In this document: piece after piece, positions 24,148 to 33,137 of the stretch
Layout: the number at the start of each line of letters is the position of its first letter
How positions within the stretch are numbered: position 1 is the stretch's first letter
Made by a program: the position numbers and the translations under genes
NCBI RefSeq assembly: GCF_000968535.2
Contig: NC_016112.1
Span: 310,001 to 374,000, forward strand
DNA from: Methylotuvimicrobium alcaliphilum 20Z
Lineage (GTDB): Bacteria; Pseudomonadota; Gammaproteobacteria; Methylococcales; Methylomonadaceae
DNA length: 64,000 nt
Direction of reading: 5' to 3'
Notes under the pieces: model-generated
What the model saw: the letters and a program-made list of their open reading frames with translations, nothing else
What the model was told of the DNA's origin: nothing
The model's database searches: none

Positions 24148-26847
24148 ATGAATTCAAAAGATCCTTTCGGCGCACGGCAGTTATTAAATCCTGATCGTGC
24201 TAGTCCGTTGTCCTACTATCGTCTTGCGTGTTTAGAGTCCGCCGGCGCTGCCGACCTTGCCCGTTTGCCGCATACGATAAAAATTCTGCTCGAAAGCTTG
24301 CTGCGCAACTGCGACGGCTATTCGATCACCGAAGACCATGTGCTCGGCCTCGCCGCTTGGCAGGCGCAAGGTTCCAGGCGGGAAATTCCCTACAAACCGG
24401 CTAGGGTCATCCTGCAGGACTTTACCGGCGTGCCGGCCTTGGTCGATCTGGCCGCGATGCGTGATGCGATGAACGAATTGGGCGGCGATCCGAAAAAAAT
24501 CAATCCGTTTATCCCTTGCGATCTGGTGATAGACCATTCGGTGCAGGTCGATTATTTCGGCAAAGCCAATGCCTTGCCGATGAACGAAGCGGTCGAGTTT
24601 CAACGCAATCAAGAACGCTATGAATTCCTGAAATGGGGTCAATCGGCCTTTCAGAATCTGCGAGTGGTGCCGCCGTCTACCGGAATCGTTCATCAAGTCA
24701 ATCTCGAATATTTGGCTCAAGTCGTCTTTCACAACAAGAACAGCGACCTGTGCTATCCCGACAGTTGCGTCGGCACCGATTCGCATACGCCGATGGTCAA
24801 CGGCCTGGGCGTGTTGGCCTGGGGCGTCGGCGGCATCGAAGCCGAGGCGGTCATTCTGGATCAGCCCATTTACATGCTGGAACCGGATGTGGTCGGCATT
24901 AAATTGACCGGAAAGCTGCCGCCTGGCGTGACCGCGACCGATCTGGTGCTGCGTATCACCGAGTTGTGCAGGCAGTTCGGCGTTGTCGGTCAATTCGTCG
25001 AGTTTTACGGCTCCGGTTTGTCCCAACTCAGTATTCCGGATCGTGCGACCATCAGCAACATGGCCCCGGAGCAAGGTTCGACCGTGAGTTTTTTCCCGGT
25101 CGATAAGGCGGCTTTGAACTATATGCGCCTCACCGGGCGCAGTCCCGAACAAATCGAGCTCACCGAGCGCTATGCCAAGCTACAAGGATTATTCCGCACC
25201 GACGATGCGCCGGAGCCCGAATTTACCCGCACGCTGGAAGTCGATCTCGGCGAAATCGAGCCGGCGCTGGCCGGCCCAAAACGTCCGCAGGACCGAATTC
25301 CGCTGAGTCAAGTCGGACCGACTTATCGGCAGACACTGATCGCGCCGGTCGGCATTCGCGGCATGGGCCTTGCCGAAAGCGATCTCGATCGCTGCGGCGT
25401 GGTATCGAACAAAGGCGCCTGCGAAACGATCACGCACGGCGCCGTCGTAATCGCCGCGATTACGTCCTGCACGAACACCAGCAATCCCTCCGTGATGCTC
25501 GGCGCCGGCCTGGTCGCGAAGAAAGCCGTCGAGAAAGGGCTCAAGGTCAAAAATTATGTCAAAACCTCGCTGGCGCCCGGCTCGCAGGTGGTGACCGAAT
25601 ATTTGAAGCAATCCGGGCTGCTGCCCTATCTGGAAGCGCTGGGTTTTTATCTGGTCGGCTACGGCTGCACGACCTGCATCGGCAATTCCGGCCCGCTCGA
25701 TGTGGCGGTGGAAGAGGCCATCGTCGACAATGACTTGGTCGTTTCTGCGGTGTTGTCCGGCAACCGGAATTTCGAAGGCCGCGTGCATCCGCTCACCAAA
25801 ACCAATTATCTCGCCTCGCCGCCGCTGGTGGTGGCCTATGCGTTGGCGGGCTCGACCGTTGTCGATATGACCAGGGAAGCTATCGGTCAAGGTTCCGACG
25901 GCGATCCGGTGTTCCTGAGAGATATTTGGCCGACGACCGAGGAAATCGATGATGTCGTCCAAAAATTTGTCACGCCGGAAATGTTCCGGGAGCGTTATGC
26001 CGATGTCTTTACCGGTACCCAGGCCTGGCAGGCGATTGCAGTCGCCGGCTCAGAGCGCTATCAATGGAACGAACAGTCCACTTATATCAGAAAGCCGCCG
26101 TTCTTCGAAGGGCTGGGCGGCGGACCGGAAACCATCGGCCGTCTCGCCGACATGCGGGTGTTGGCGCTGTTCGGCGATTCGGTCACGACCGATCATATTT
26201 CGCCGGCCGGTCAAATAGCGCCTGATTCGCCGGCGGCATTATATCTGCTCGAAAAAGGCGTCGAGCGCAAGGACTGGAATAGTTATGGTTCGCGCCGGGG
26301 TAACGATCAGGTGATGTGCAGAGGCACATTTGCGAATGTGCGTATTCATAACCTGTTGGTTCCGGGGGCCGAAGGCAATGTTACGATTCATCATCCCAGC
26401 GGCGAACGAATGACCTTTTTCGATGCCGCGATGAAGTACAAAGAATCCGGTATGCCGCTCTGTATTCTGGCGGGCAAGGAATACGGTTCAGGATCGTCAC
26501 GCGATTGGGCGGCGAAAGGGCCGTTCATGCAGGGTGTCAAGGCCGTCATTGCGGAAAGTTACGAAAGAATCCATCGCAGCAATTTGATCGGCATGGGGAT
26601 TTTGCCGTTGCAGTTTATGTCCGGCGAATCGGCGCAAAGTCTCGGGCTGAAGGGCGACGAAACTGTTACGGTGGACATTGCCGACGACACGGTTCCGCAA
26701 CAAGTCGTCGACGTGACCGCCAGCGCTCCGGACGGGAGCGTTACGGCCTTCAAGGCCGTCAGCCGCATCGATACGCCGATCGAAATTCAATATTACAGGG
26801 ACGGCGGTATTTTGCGCACGGTTCTAAAGAAGTTGAGGGCAGGTTAA
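24148..26847 (+). CDS. acnA: Aconitate hydratase A
   Basis: The 899-residue protein is aconitase A, which interconverts citrate and isocitrate with a [4Fe-4S] cluster. Cluster ligands are in the ITSCTNTSNPSVMLGAGL region and GYGCTTCIGNSG; the swivel domain has VLALFGDSVTTDHISPAGQI and CILAGKEYGSGSSRDWAAKG. The ATG at 24148 has a strong AAGGAGGG eight bases upstream and is preferred over an in-frame start at 24100 inside the repeat border. GC-rich core gene, intact. Confidence 0.95.
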   Translation: MNSKDPFGARQLLNPDRASPLSYYRLACLESAGAADLARLPHTIKILLESLLRNCDGYSITEDHVLGLAAWQAQGSRREIPYKPARVILQDFTGVPALVDLAAMRDAMNELGGDPKKINPFIPCDLVIDHSVQVDYFGKANALPMNEAVEFQRNQERYEFLKWGQSAFQNLRVVPPSTGIVHQVNLEYLAQVVFHNKNSDLCYPDSCVGTDSHTPMVNGLGVLAWGVGGIEAEAVILDQPIYMLEPDVVGIKLTGKLPPGVTATDLVLRITELCRQFGVVGQFVEFYGSGLSQLSIPDRATISNMAPEQGSTVSFFPVDKAALNYMRLTGRSPEQIELTERYAKLQGLFRTDDAPEPEFTRTLEVDLGEIEPALAGPKRPQDRIPLSQVGPTYRQTLIAPVGIRGMGLAESDLDRCGVVSNKGACETITHGAVVIAAITSCTNTSNPSVMLGAGLVAKKAVEKGLKVKNYVKTSLAPGSQVVTEYLKQSGLLPYLEALGFYLVGYGCTTCIGNSGPLDVAVEEAIVDNDLVVSAVLSGNRNFEGRVHPLTKTNYLASPPLVVAYALAGSTVVDMTREAIGQGSDGDPVFLRDIWPTTEEIDDVVQKFVTPEMFRERYADVFTGTQAWQAIAVAGSERYQWNEQSTYIRKPPFFEGLGGGPETIGRLADMRVLALFGDSVTTDHISPAGQIAPDSPAALYLLEKGVERKDWNSYGSRRGNDQVMCRGTFANVRIHNLLVPGAEGNVTIHHPSGERMTFFDAAMKYKESGMPLCILAGKEYGSGSSRDWAAKGPFMQGVKAVIAESYERIHRSNLIGMGILPLQFMSGESAQSLGLKGDETVTVDIADDTVPQQVVDVTASAPDGSVTAFKAVSRIDTPIEIQYYRDGGILRTVLKKLRAG

Positions 26848-27091
26848 CGAAAAGAAAAGCGGAGCTCGCGCAGAGGGGCAGGGGCGCGGAGATCAAGGGT
26901 CGAAAAGCCGGTGCTACGCTCGTCAAGTCGTTCGCGCTGAATACTTCGACTGACTCGGAGCGAAGAATCCGTATCTAACACTTTTATAACAAAGACACTC
27001 TGCGCCCCTGCGCGATAATAAAAATCATCCAATTAAGCGATGCTTAGCTGGACCGATGACTCATAAACAAAAACGGAGAAGGGGCCCAATC
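26848..27091. other. Intergenic between acnA and the copper ATPase
   Basis: No gene. Contains direct traces of a GCGCAGAGGG/CTGCGCCCCTGCGCG pair of degenerate repeats. GGAGAAGGGG near 27075 is the ribosome binding site of the next gene. Confidence 0.4.
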
Positions 27092-29170
27092 ATGAAACAT
27101 CCGCACGAGCATAGTAAACATCAGTCGCCTCATGCCGAGGCCTCGAAGTCCGATAAAACCGACGACCATTCGCATTCGGCCCACAAAAACCATGCCGGCC
27201 ATGACAAGCACGCAGGCCATAGCGTGGAGATGTTTCGGGATAAATTTTGGCTGACGTTGGTGCTGGCCGTCCCAACGCTGATTTGGAGCGAGGAACTGCA
27301 ACGCTGGTTGTCGTATACGGCGCCGGCATTTCCAGGGTCGAGCTACATCTCGGCCGTTTTCGGCACGCTGGTTTATTTTTACGGCGGTTGGGTATTTTTG
27401 CAAGGCGGTTGGCGCGAATTGCAAAGCCGCCTGCCTGGCATGATGACCTTGATCTCGCTGGCGATCAGCGTCGCTTTTCTGTACAGCCTGGCCGTCACGT
27501 TCGGTTTCAAAGGTCATGCGCTGTGGTGGGAGCTGGCATCTTTGGTGGCGATCATGCTGCTGGGACATTGGATAGAGATGCGTTCGATCTTCCAGGCCCA
27601 GGGTGCTTTGAAGGAATTGGCGAAGTTGCTGCCGGATACGGCACTAAGGCTGGTCGATGAAGATAAAACCGAAGAGGTCACGGTCGACCGCTTGCAAGAC
27701 GGCGATTTGTTGTTGATCCGCCCCGGCGCGGCGGTTCCGGCCGACGGCATCGTCAAGAGGGGTAAAAGTTCGGTGAATGAGGCATTGATTACCGGCGAAT
27801 CGAAGCCTGTGCCGAAAGGCGAGGGCGATGAAGTAATTGCCGGCACGGTCAACGGCGAAGGCTCCTTGCGCATCGAAGTCACCGGCACCGGAGACAAGAC
27901 CGCTTTGGCCGGTATAATGCGCTTGGTCGATCAGGCCCAGACTTCACGCTCCCGTGCTCAGGCCTTGGCGGACCGCGCGGCGTTTTATCTGACGCTGGTC
28001 GCGATCGTTTCGGGCGCTTTGACTTTTATTGCGTGGTCTCTGGCCGGCGCGACGATGGATTTCACCGTGACGCGGGTTGTGACGGTGCTGGTCATTGCCT
28101 GTCCTCATGCCTTGGGGCTTGCCGTGCCGCTCGTGATTGCGATTTCGACGACGTTGGGTGCGCGCGGCGGATTGTTGGTGCGCGATCGCCGGGGATTGGA
28201 AGAGGCGCGTAATCTGGATATCGTGGTGTTCGACAAGACCGGGACGCTGACCTTGGGCGAGCACCGCGTCGTCGAAACGATGACGGCCGAAGGCGTCGAG
28301 TCCAACGAAGCGCTCCGGCTTGCGGCGGCAGTCGAACGCGATTCGGAGCATCCGATTGCGAGAGCCTTGCTCAAGAGCGCCGAAGAAGTCGAAATTGAAT
28401 GGCCCTCGGCCCAGGATTTTCAAGCAATCCCCGGCCGAGGCGTAGCGGCTGTTGTCGAAGGGCGCAAACTCCAGGTGGGCGGGCCGGCCTTGCTAAACAC
28501 GTTCGACAGTGAAATTCCGCAAGCCCTGGCGGACGCCGCCGACCGCTTCGGCGAATCCGGCCGGGCGGCGATTTATCTCGCCGAGGACGACAGGGTTTTG
28601 GCGGTCTTTGCGATCGCCGATGCGATTCGTCCCGTTTCCGGCGAAGCGGTGCGCCTGTTGCATGATGCCGGCATCGAAGTCGCGATGCTGACTGGCGATT
28701 CGCAAGCGGTTGCTAGAGCCGTGGCTAAGGAATTGAACATCGACACGGTGTTTGCTCAAGTGTTGCCCGAAGACAAGGTAAAGCGTATCGAAGAGTTGCA
28801 GGCTCAAGGCAAACGTGTTGCGATGGTCGGCGACGGCGTCAACGATGCGCCGGCCTTGTTGACCGCCGATGTCGGTATTGCGATCGGCGCCGGCACCGAT
28901 GTCGCGGTCGAGGCCGGCGATGTGGTTTTAGTGCGTTCGGATCCGCGTGACGTGTCGAGGATCGTCAACCTGAGCAAGGCGACCTATCGTAAGATGGTGC
29001 AGAATTTGTGGTGGGCCGCGGGCTACAACATCGTCGCAATTCCGCTCGCGGCGGGCGTACTGGCATGGGCCGGAATCTTACTCGCGCCGGCGGTCGGCGC
29101 GGTGCTGATGTCGGCCAGCACGGTGATTGTGGGGCTGAATGCCCAATTACTGCGTCGGGTGGAATTATAA
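27092..29170 (+). CDS. copB: P1B-type copper-translocating ATPase (CopB-like, CPH motif)
   Basis: The 692-residue protein has a His-rich cytoplasmic N-terminus (HEHSKHQSPHAE, HSHSAHKNHAGHDKHAGHS) instead of CxxC domains, a CPH motif (ACPHALGL) in the metal-site helix, DKTGTLT for phosphorylation, TGES and MVGDGVNDAPAL. CPH plus a His-rich N-terminus marks the P1B-3 (CopB) group, associated with Cu(II) or Ag. The ATG at 27092 follows GGAGAAGGGG; an in-frame start at 27056 is less likely. Single gene, no copper regulator adjacent. Confidence 0.88.
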   Translation: MKHPHEHSKHQSPHAEASKSDKTDDHSHSAHKNHAGHDKHAGHSVEMFRDKFWLTLVLAVPTLIWSEELQRWLSYTAPAFPGSSYISAVFGTLVYFYGGWVFLQGGWRELQSRLPGMMTLISLAISVAFLYSLAVTFGFKGHALWWELASLVAIMLLGHWIEMRSIFQAQGALKELAKLLPDTALRLVDEDKTEEVTVDRLQDGDLLLIRPGAAVPADGIVKRGKSSVNEALITGESKPVPKGEGDEVIAGTVNGEGSLRIEVTGTGDKTALAGIMRLVDQAQTSRSRAQALADRAAFYLTLVAIVSGALTFIAWSLAGATMDFTVTRVVTVLVIACPHALGLAVPLVIAISTTLGARGGLLVRDRRGLEEARNLDIVVFDKTGTLTLGEHRVVETMTAEGVESNEALRLAAAVERDSEHPIARALLKSAEEVEIEWPSAQDFQAIPGRGVAAVVEGRKLQVGGPALLNTFDSEIPQALADAADRFGESGRAAIYLAEDDRVLAVFAIADAIRPVSGEAVRLLHDAGIEVAMLTGDSQAVARAVAKELNIDTVFAQVLPEDKVKRIEELQAQGKRVAMVGDGVNDAPALLTADVGIAIGAGTDVAVEAGDVVLVRSDPRDVSRIVNLSKATYRKMVQNLWWAAGYNIVAIPLAAGVLAWAGILLAPAVGAVLMSASTVIVGLNAQLLRRVEL

Positions 29171-29449
29171 GCATAGGCGCAAACTTAAGGAAATAACGCG
29201 TCATTCCGCCAGGGATTGGCGGAATTCAGTGCCATGGACGGCAATGCGTAGCTTCACCCCCATGTAACTTGAATATCCGCAATCCATGCTGCTATGACGA
29301 ATAATGCAGTAAATGCGCCATAGAATGAACGCTAAATTGGCGCCTATGCGGGGCAGACCCGGAATAAAGAACTCTTATTCTTGTGAACAATAACCCCAAA
29401 CGGCGTTTTTTTTGATTTGCGACTTATCCCCGTCTGTGCGGGGCCCGAA
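29171..29449. other. Intergenic between copB and yefM
   Basis: Contains a REP-like CATTCCGCCAGGGATTGGCG GAATTCAG hairpin near 29202-29229. No gene. Confidence 0.4.
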
Positions 29450-29499
29450 TTGACCTAATTATTTTGTCCGCCTACAATGCATGTACTTATTAATGTACA
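29450..29499 (+). promoter_or_regulatory. Promoter and operator of yefM-yoeB
   Basis: TTGACC (29450-29455), 17 bases, TACAAT (29473-29478) form a near-consensus sigma-70 promoter. TGTACTTATTAATGTACA (29482-29499) is an operator palindrome with two TGTAC cores covering the expected transcription start. YefM is known to bind TGTACA motifs, so autorepression by blocking the start is strongly suggested. Confidence 0.75.
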
Positions 29500-29522
29500 G
29501 GTAACGTCATTTAGAGGTTTTT

Positions 29523-29774
29523 ATGGATGCCATCAGTTATACAGCAGCCCGCGCTAATCTTGCGAAAACAATGGAAAAGGTTTGCAATGATCATGAGCCG
29601 GTGATTATTACTCGAAAAAGAGAATCTCCCGTCGTTATGATTTCCTTGGAAGACTTTCAGTCCATGGAAGAGACGGCATATTTGCTACGCTCGCCTGCAA
29701 ACGCTCGTCACCTCCTTGAATCGATAGCGGAACTCGAAGCAGGAAAAGGTACCGAGCGAGAATTGTTGGAATGA
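29523..29774 (+). CDS. yefM: Type II antitoxin, YefM/Phd family
   Basis: The 83-residue protein begins MDAISYTAARANLAKTMEKV and continues VIITRKRESPVVMISLEDFQ, the Phd/YefM DNA-binding part, with an acidic tail (LEAGKGTERELLE) for toxin binding. It overlaps yoeB by ATGA. Promoter and operator directly upstream are well formed, so this pair is probably expressed and autoregulated. It is more like E. coli YefM than the copy at 4427. Confidence 0.93.
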   Translation: MDAISYTAARANLAKTMEKVCNDHEPVIITRKRESPVVMISLEDFQSMEETAYLLRSPANARHLLESIAELEAGKGTERELLE

Positions 29775-30031
29775 AACTCACTTTCTCAAGCAACGCGTGG
29801 GAAAACTACTTATATTGGCAAAAAACCGATAAAGCCATGCTTAAACGAGTCAATATGCTGATTAAAGATATTCAGCGTTCGCCATTTGAAGGAATAGGGA
29901 AGCCGGAGCCTTTGAAGCATGGCCTGTCCGGTTACTGGTCCAGGCGAATCAACGATGAGCATAGGCTGGTATACAAAGTAGTCGAAGTTGACATTTTTAT
30001 TGCCCAGCTTCGCTACCACTACGAATATTGA
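29771..30031 (+). CDS. yoeB: Type II toxin, YoeB family mRNA interferase
   Basis: The 86-residue product is nearly canonical YoeB: FSSNAWENYLYWQKTDKAML, then HGLSGYWSRRINDEHRLVYK and a C-terminal RYHYEY with the catalytic His and Tyr. YoeB cleaves mRNA in the ribosomal A site. ATG overlaps the end of yefM. Confidence 0.93.
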   Translation: MKLTFSSNAWENYLYWQKTDKAMLKRVNMLIKDIQRSPFEGIGKPEPLKHGLSGYWSRRINDEHRLVYKVVEVDIFIAQLRYHYEY

Positions 30032-30334
30032 CGTATTACGTAGGTCAGGAAACGCTTTTTTGCCTGGCATTACTGGTGCCGGATGCGTAGAAACGTCGGG
30101 CACGAAACAGCGCGTGCCCGACCTATTCAGCTACTTCATTAATGACCGCTGTGTATTATTCATATGCCTATTGATTCTCAAGCACGTAGGGCGCAAAAGC
30201 TTTATCGTATTGCGCCGTACGAAAACAAAAAAAGCAAAAAAGGGGCGGGTTAATTTTATAATTCAACCAGCCCCCTTTCCCAGCCTGTCTCCCCTATTGC
30301 TCGGGTTCAGTCCGATTCTTCCGGATGCAGGCAT
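30032..30334. repeat. Intergenic with hairpin repeat (30233-30282)
   Basis: AAAAAAGGGGCGGGTTAATT, TTATAATTCAACCAGCCCCC and TTTCC form a member of the AAAAAGGG/CCCTTTTT hairpin family. It separates yoeB (plus) from the creA end (minus), so it may terminate both. GGGCGCAAA/TTGCGCC near 30190 is another small inverted repeat. No gene. Confidence 0.55.
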
Positions 30335-30796
30335 TTACTCCCGCCAAGGCATGATCGGCACGGTGGACACGCTGTTGGCCGGAGCACCGTCGATCAATTT
30401 GCGGCTGACGGCTACATACACAAGCGTGTTACGTTTGGCGTCGAACAGCCGCGTGACGCGCGTTTCCTTGAACAAGATTGACGTATCCTCACTGAATGCG
30501 GTTTCTTGATCCGGTAATGTGCCTTTGATCACGATCGGCCCGACTTGACGGCAGGCGATCGAAAACTGGGACGGGTCTTCGGCCAAGCCAAATGCGCCAG
30601 CCACTCCGCCGGTCTTCGCTTGGCTGATATGACAGCTAACGCCCTGGACCTTGGGGTCGTCGAACGCCTGGACGCAGACCTTATGGTTGGCGCCGATTAG
30701 TTTCCAAGCGGTGGTGACGCAGCCGACTTCTTCGGCGGCGGCGTTGAGGGCGAACAAAGCGGCAGGTAGTACGGCCAGTAATAACGGGTATTTCAT
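30335..30796 (-). CDS. creA: CreA family periplasmic protein
   Basis: The 153-residue protein starts with a cleavable signal peptide (MKYPLLLAVLPAALFALNAA) and then matches CreA: EEVGCVTTAWKLIGANHKVC, VEAFDDPKVQG-like segment, VSCHISQAKTGGVAGAFGLA, FKETRVTRLFDAKRNTLVY. CreA is a conserved periplasmic protein without a clear function, named from the E. coli cre locus. No creBC genes nearby. Intact. Confidence 0.88.
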   Translation of the reverse strand: MKYPLLLAVLPAALFALNAAAEEVGCVTTAWKLIGANHKVCVQAFDDPKVQGVSCHISQAKTGGVAGAFGLAEDPSQFSIACRQVGPIVIKGTLPDQETAFSEDTSILFKETRVTRLFDAKRNTLVYVAVSRKLIDGAPANSVSTVPIMPWRE

Positions 30797-30901
30797 AAGA
30801 TTCCGAACAAATGAGCGAAAAAATTGAGATTCTATAGGAGAAGCTTAGCAAAGGAGTTGGGTGAGATTGAAAAAAGCTCTCTAGGATTTCCCGTGGTAAT
30901 A

Positions 30902-30920
30902 CATAATGATAATTATTCGC
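30902..30920. promoter_or_regulatory. Candidate Fur box
   Basis: CATAATGATAATTATTCGC matches 15 of 19 positions of the Fur consensus. It is 106 bases upstream of creA (minus). The next plus gene is far away, so creA would be the target if functional. The match could also be chance in an AT-rich tract. Confidence 0.4.
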
Positions 30921-30999
30921 AAAATTAGAATAGACTTAAGTTGCTGATAAAAAAGTTATTTTTCATTGCCGTTGTCATGTCAAAACACTTTTATGCCTT

Positions 31000-31078
31000 C
31001 TACCAAGGGGGATCCGGAAGAGCCTGAAAAAAAGGGGAGAGTTTATTTTATAATTAAACTCTCCCTCTTTTTCTTTAC
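31000..31078. repeat. Hairpin repeat with CCGGAAGAGCC flank
   Basis: AAAAAAAGGGGAGAGTTTA and TTTTATAATTAAACTCTCCC plus a T run form a hairpin. The left flank GGGATCCGGAAGAGCC is shared with the copy near 4940-4956, so the full unit is about 80 bp. Confidence 0.6.
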
Positions 31079-31162
31079 TGTCAGGTATATAACGTAGAGT
31101 TTTTTTAGATTCCATTGGTTTCGGATTCACGATCTACGAGTATAAAGCACGCTAAGGCTAAA

Positions 31163-32746
31163 TTATTTGGTTCTATATTCGCCGGCATCGATTCGATATT
31201 TTTTAAGTTTTTGATGGATGGCGCGTGGGGTAATCCCCATTTCTCTTGCAACTGCGCTCACATTTCCAGAGCATCTTGCCAAAGCGTCATGTAGCAGTTT
31301 TATTTCAACTTCGCTAGCAATTTCCCCCTTTTTCGCCTTGAGAAGGCTGTAGTGTCCTTTGCCTGTCTCTGAGTCAGAAACTTCTACAGTGACGTTCTCA
31401 ATGACTTCCGTTTTAGCAAACAGAAAGGCGCTCTCCAGGACGTTTTCCAATTCCCGAATATTTCCCGGCCAATCGTAACGCATTATTTTGAGCAACACCT
31501 GTTCGCCAAGTTTTTTGGGCGGTTTTTGGTATTTGACCGACAATTGTTTTAGGAAATGATCGACTAACACGCAAATATCATCACGCCGTTCTCGTAACGA
31601 CGGGACAGCTATAGTAACGATATTTAACCTATAAAACAGATCCTTACGAAACTCGCCTGCAGATACGAGGTCTTTTAGATTGCGATTGGACGCGACGATA
31701 ATACGGACGTCGGTTTTAATGAGTTGCCTGCCGCCAACTCTTTCAACTTCACCTTCTTGGAGCACCCGCAACAATTTCGCCTGGCTAGATAGGCTTAAAC
31801 CGTCAATTTCATCCAAAAACAGCGTTCCCGTGCAGGCCCTTTCGAAAAAACCCTTGTGAACATTGTAGGCGCCAGTAAATGCCCCCTTTTCATGGCCGAA
31901 AAAAGCGCTTTCTATCAAAGGCTCCGCGATTGCTGCACAATTTACCGCGATAAATTTTTCTGGGTTTCGTTCGCTTTGGGCATGGATGGCTCGCGCGATG
32001 ATTTCTTTTCCTACCCCGGTTTCACCGCCTAATAACACGTTAGCCATGGTCGGGGCGACGATCTCGATTGCTTCTGTGACATCGCGTATCGCTTTAGAAT
32101 GCCCGATGACTAGAGGTTGTTTTTTTTGCACGACAGCCGATTCAGTAGTTCTACAACTGCACCAGTCCTGTTTTGTTTTGTCGGAAACTTGGACTATTGC
32201 ATCGGTATCATCCAATTTGGAGATGAGCTCACCATCCTGGAAAAAATATTCGTCCCCATGTCTATGTTGATGGTTTTCCCTGTTTAGATAAATTACCACG
32301 TCGCAGGCCGAATCGCCGACAGCGATTCGCTTTCGTAATTCGACTTGGGCGTAACCGAAGTTTCGGGCTGCGATTCCGCCAAAAACCGACGAGGTCATCT
32401 GGCACAACTCAGGTGTTTCTTTTACCAAAGCCCCAAAAGGGCAGCGTGAGTTTTCAACGCGAATGACACCTTTACCGCCCGATGCCCTGGTGAATTCTCC
32501 TCCAATCTGGTTCTTAATTTCGATGATTACATCCGCATATTGATCATGCGTCAAAGCATCTTGAAACTCCAGTTGTTTTCTGACGGTATCCTCAAAACAA
32601 CTGCTCGCAGACAAGCCGAGATATTGAATTGAGTTATCTTGGTTCGAGAGTTTCAAATTTTGCTTTTTCCACAAATTAACACTGTGGATTACAAAAGCCT
32701 GTAGAAAGGATACGGGCGTCAAACGAGACATTAGCCGGTTATTCAT
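31163..32746 (-). CDS. Sigma-54-dependent transcriptional activator
   Basis: The 527-residue protein has a sensory N-terminus of about 200 residues, a sigma-54 AAA+ domain (GETGVGKEIIARAIH Walker A, GAFTGAY for sigma-54 contact, TLFLDEIDGLS Walker B, DWPGNIRELENVLE) and a C-terminal Fis-type helix-turn-helix (CSGNVSAVAREMGITPRAIH). The N-terminus (FTRASGGKGVIRVENSRCPF, later CQMTSSVFGGIAARNFGYAQ) resembles the methanogen-output (MetOD) or V4R class of sensor domains, with cysteines that could bind a cofactor. Likely targets are the FmdB and carbonic-anhydrase-like genes upstream. Confidence 0.88.
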   Translation of the reverse strand: MNNRLMSRLTPVSFLQAFVIHSVNLWKKQNLKLSNQDNSIQYLGLSASSCFEDTVRKQLEFQDALTHDQYADVIIEIKNQIGGEFTRASGGKGVIRVENSRCPFGALVKETPELCQMTSSVFGGIAARNFGYAQVELRKRIAVGDSACDVVIYLNRENHQHRHGDEYFFQDGELISKLDDTDAIVQVSDKTKQDWCSCRTTESAVVQKKQPLVIGHSKAIRDVTEAIEIVAPTMANVLLGGETGVGKEIIARAIHAQSERNPEKFIAVNCAAIAEPLIESAFFGHEKGAFTGAYNVHKGFFERACTGTLFLDEIDGLSLSSQAKLLRVLQEGEVERVGGRQLIKTDVRIIVASNRNLKDLVSAGEFRKDLFYRLNIVTIAVPSLRERRDDICVLVDHFLKQLSVKYQKPPKKLGEQVLLKIMRYDWPGNIRELENVLESAFLFAKTEVIENVTVEVSDSETGKGHYSLLKAKKGEIASEVEIKLLHDALARCSGNVSAVAREMGITPRAIHQKLKKYRIDAGEYRTK

Positions 32747-32803
32747 TATTCATCTGGATATGTCATGACGGTCGTTTGTTTCTTGCGAAGTTTACAGAAG
32801 ACT

Positions 32804-33046
32804 TTAATGATGGCAACAGCTACAATTCGGTCCATGACGATACGCATCATTCTTCGGTTGCGGTTGTAACGAACGTATCGCCTGTTCGCGGCCTACGGCC
32901 ATAGCGCCATGCGCTGCCGGGGCGGTCAGTATCAGTTTGGTGCAGGTTCCTCCGCATGTAGGGCAGCACGGTTGAGGGTCGTTGATGCGATGCTTGGTTT
33001 CGAACGTATGCTGGCATTGCCTGCATTGATAATCGTATGTTGGCAT
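32804..33046 (-). CDS. FmdB family zinc ribbon protein
   Basis: The 80-residue protein has the FmdB pattern (MPTYDYQCRQCQHTFETKHR, then CCPTCGGTC) with Cys8, Cys11, Cys28 and Cys31 as zinc ligands, and an extra CSCCHH tail. FmdB was named as a regulator of formamidase in Methylophilus. It lies between the sigma-54 activator and the carbonic-anhydrase-like gene in the same orientation. Confidence 0.88.
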   Translation of the reverse strand: MPTYDYQCRQCQHTFETKHRINDPQPCCPTCGGTCTKLILTAPAAHGAMAVGREQAIRSLQPQPKNDAYRHGPNCSCCHH

Positions 33047-33137
33047 AGTGTTCGCCTGCTCTGGTTAAGTTGATAGGGAAGGAGAGCGCCTCCATGACGG
33101 AATGGCACTCTCGATATTTGGATTGACCGTGCAGTCG

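Noticed and set aside
24232-25962. Two long minus-strand open frames opposite acnA
   Set aside because: Codon shadow of acnA, which has full family motifs on the other strand.
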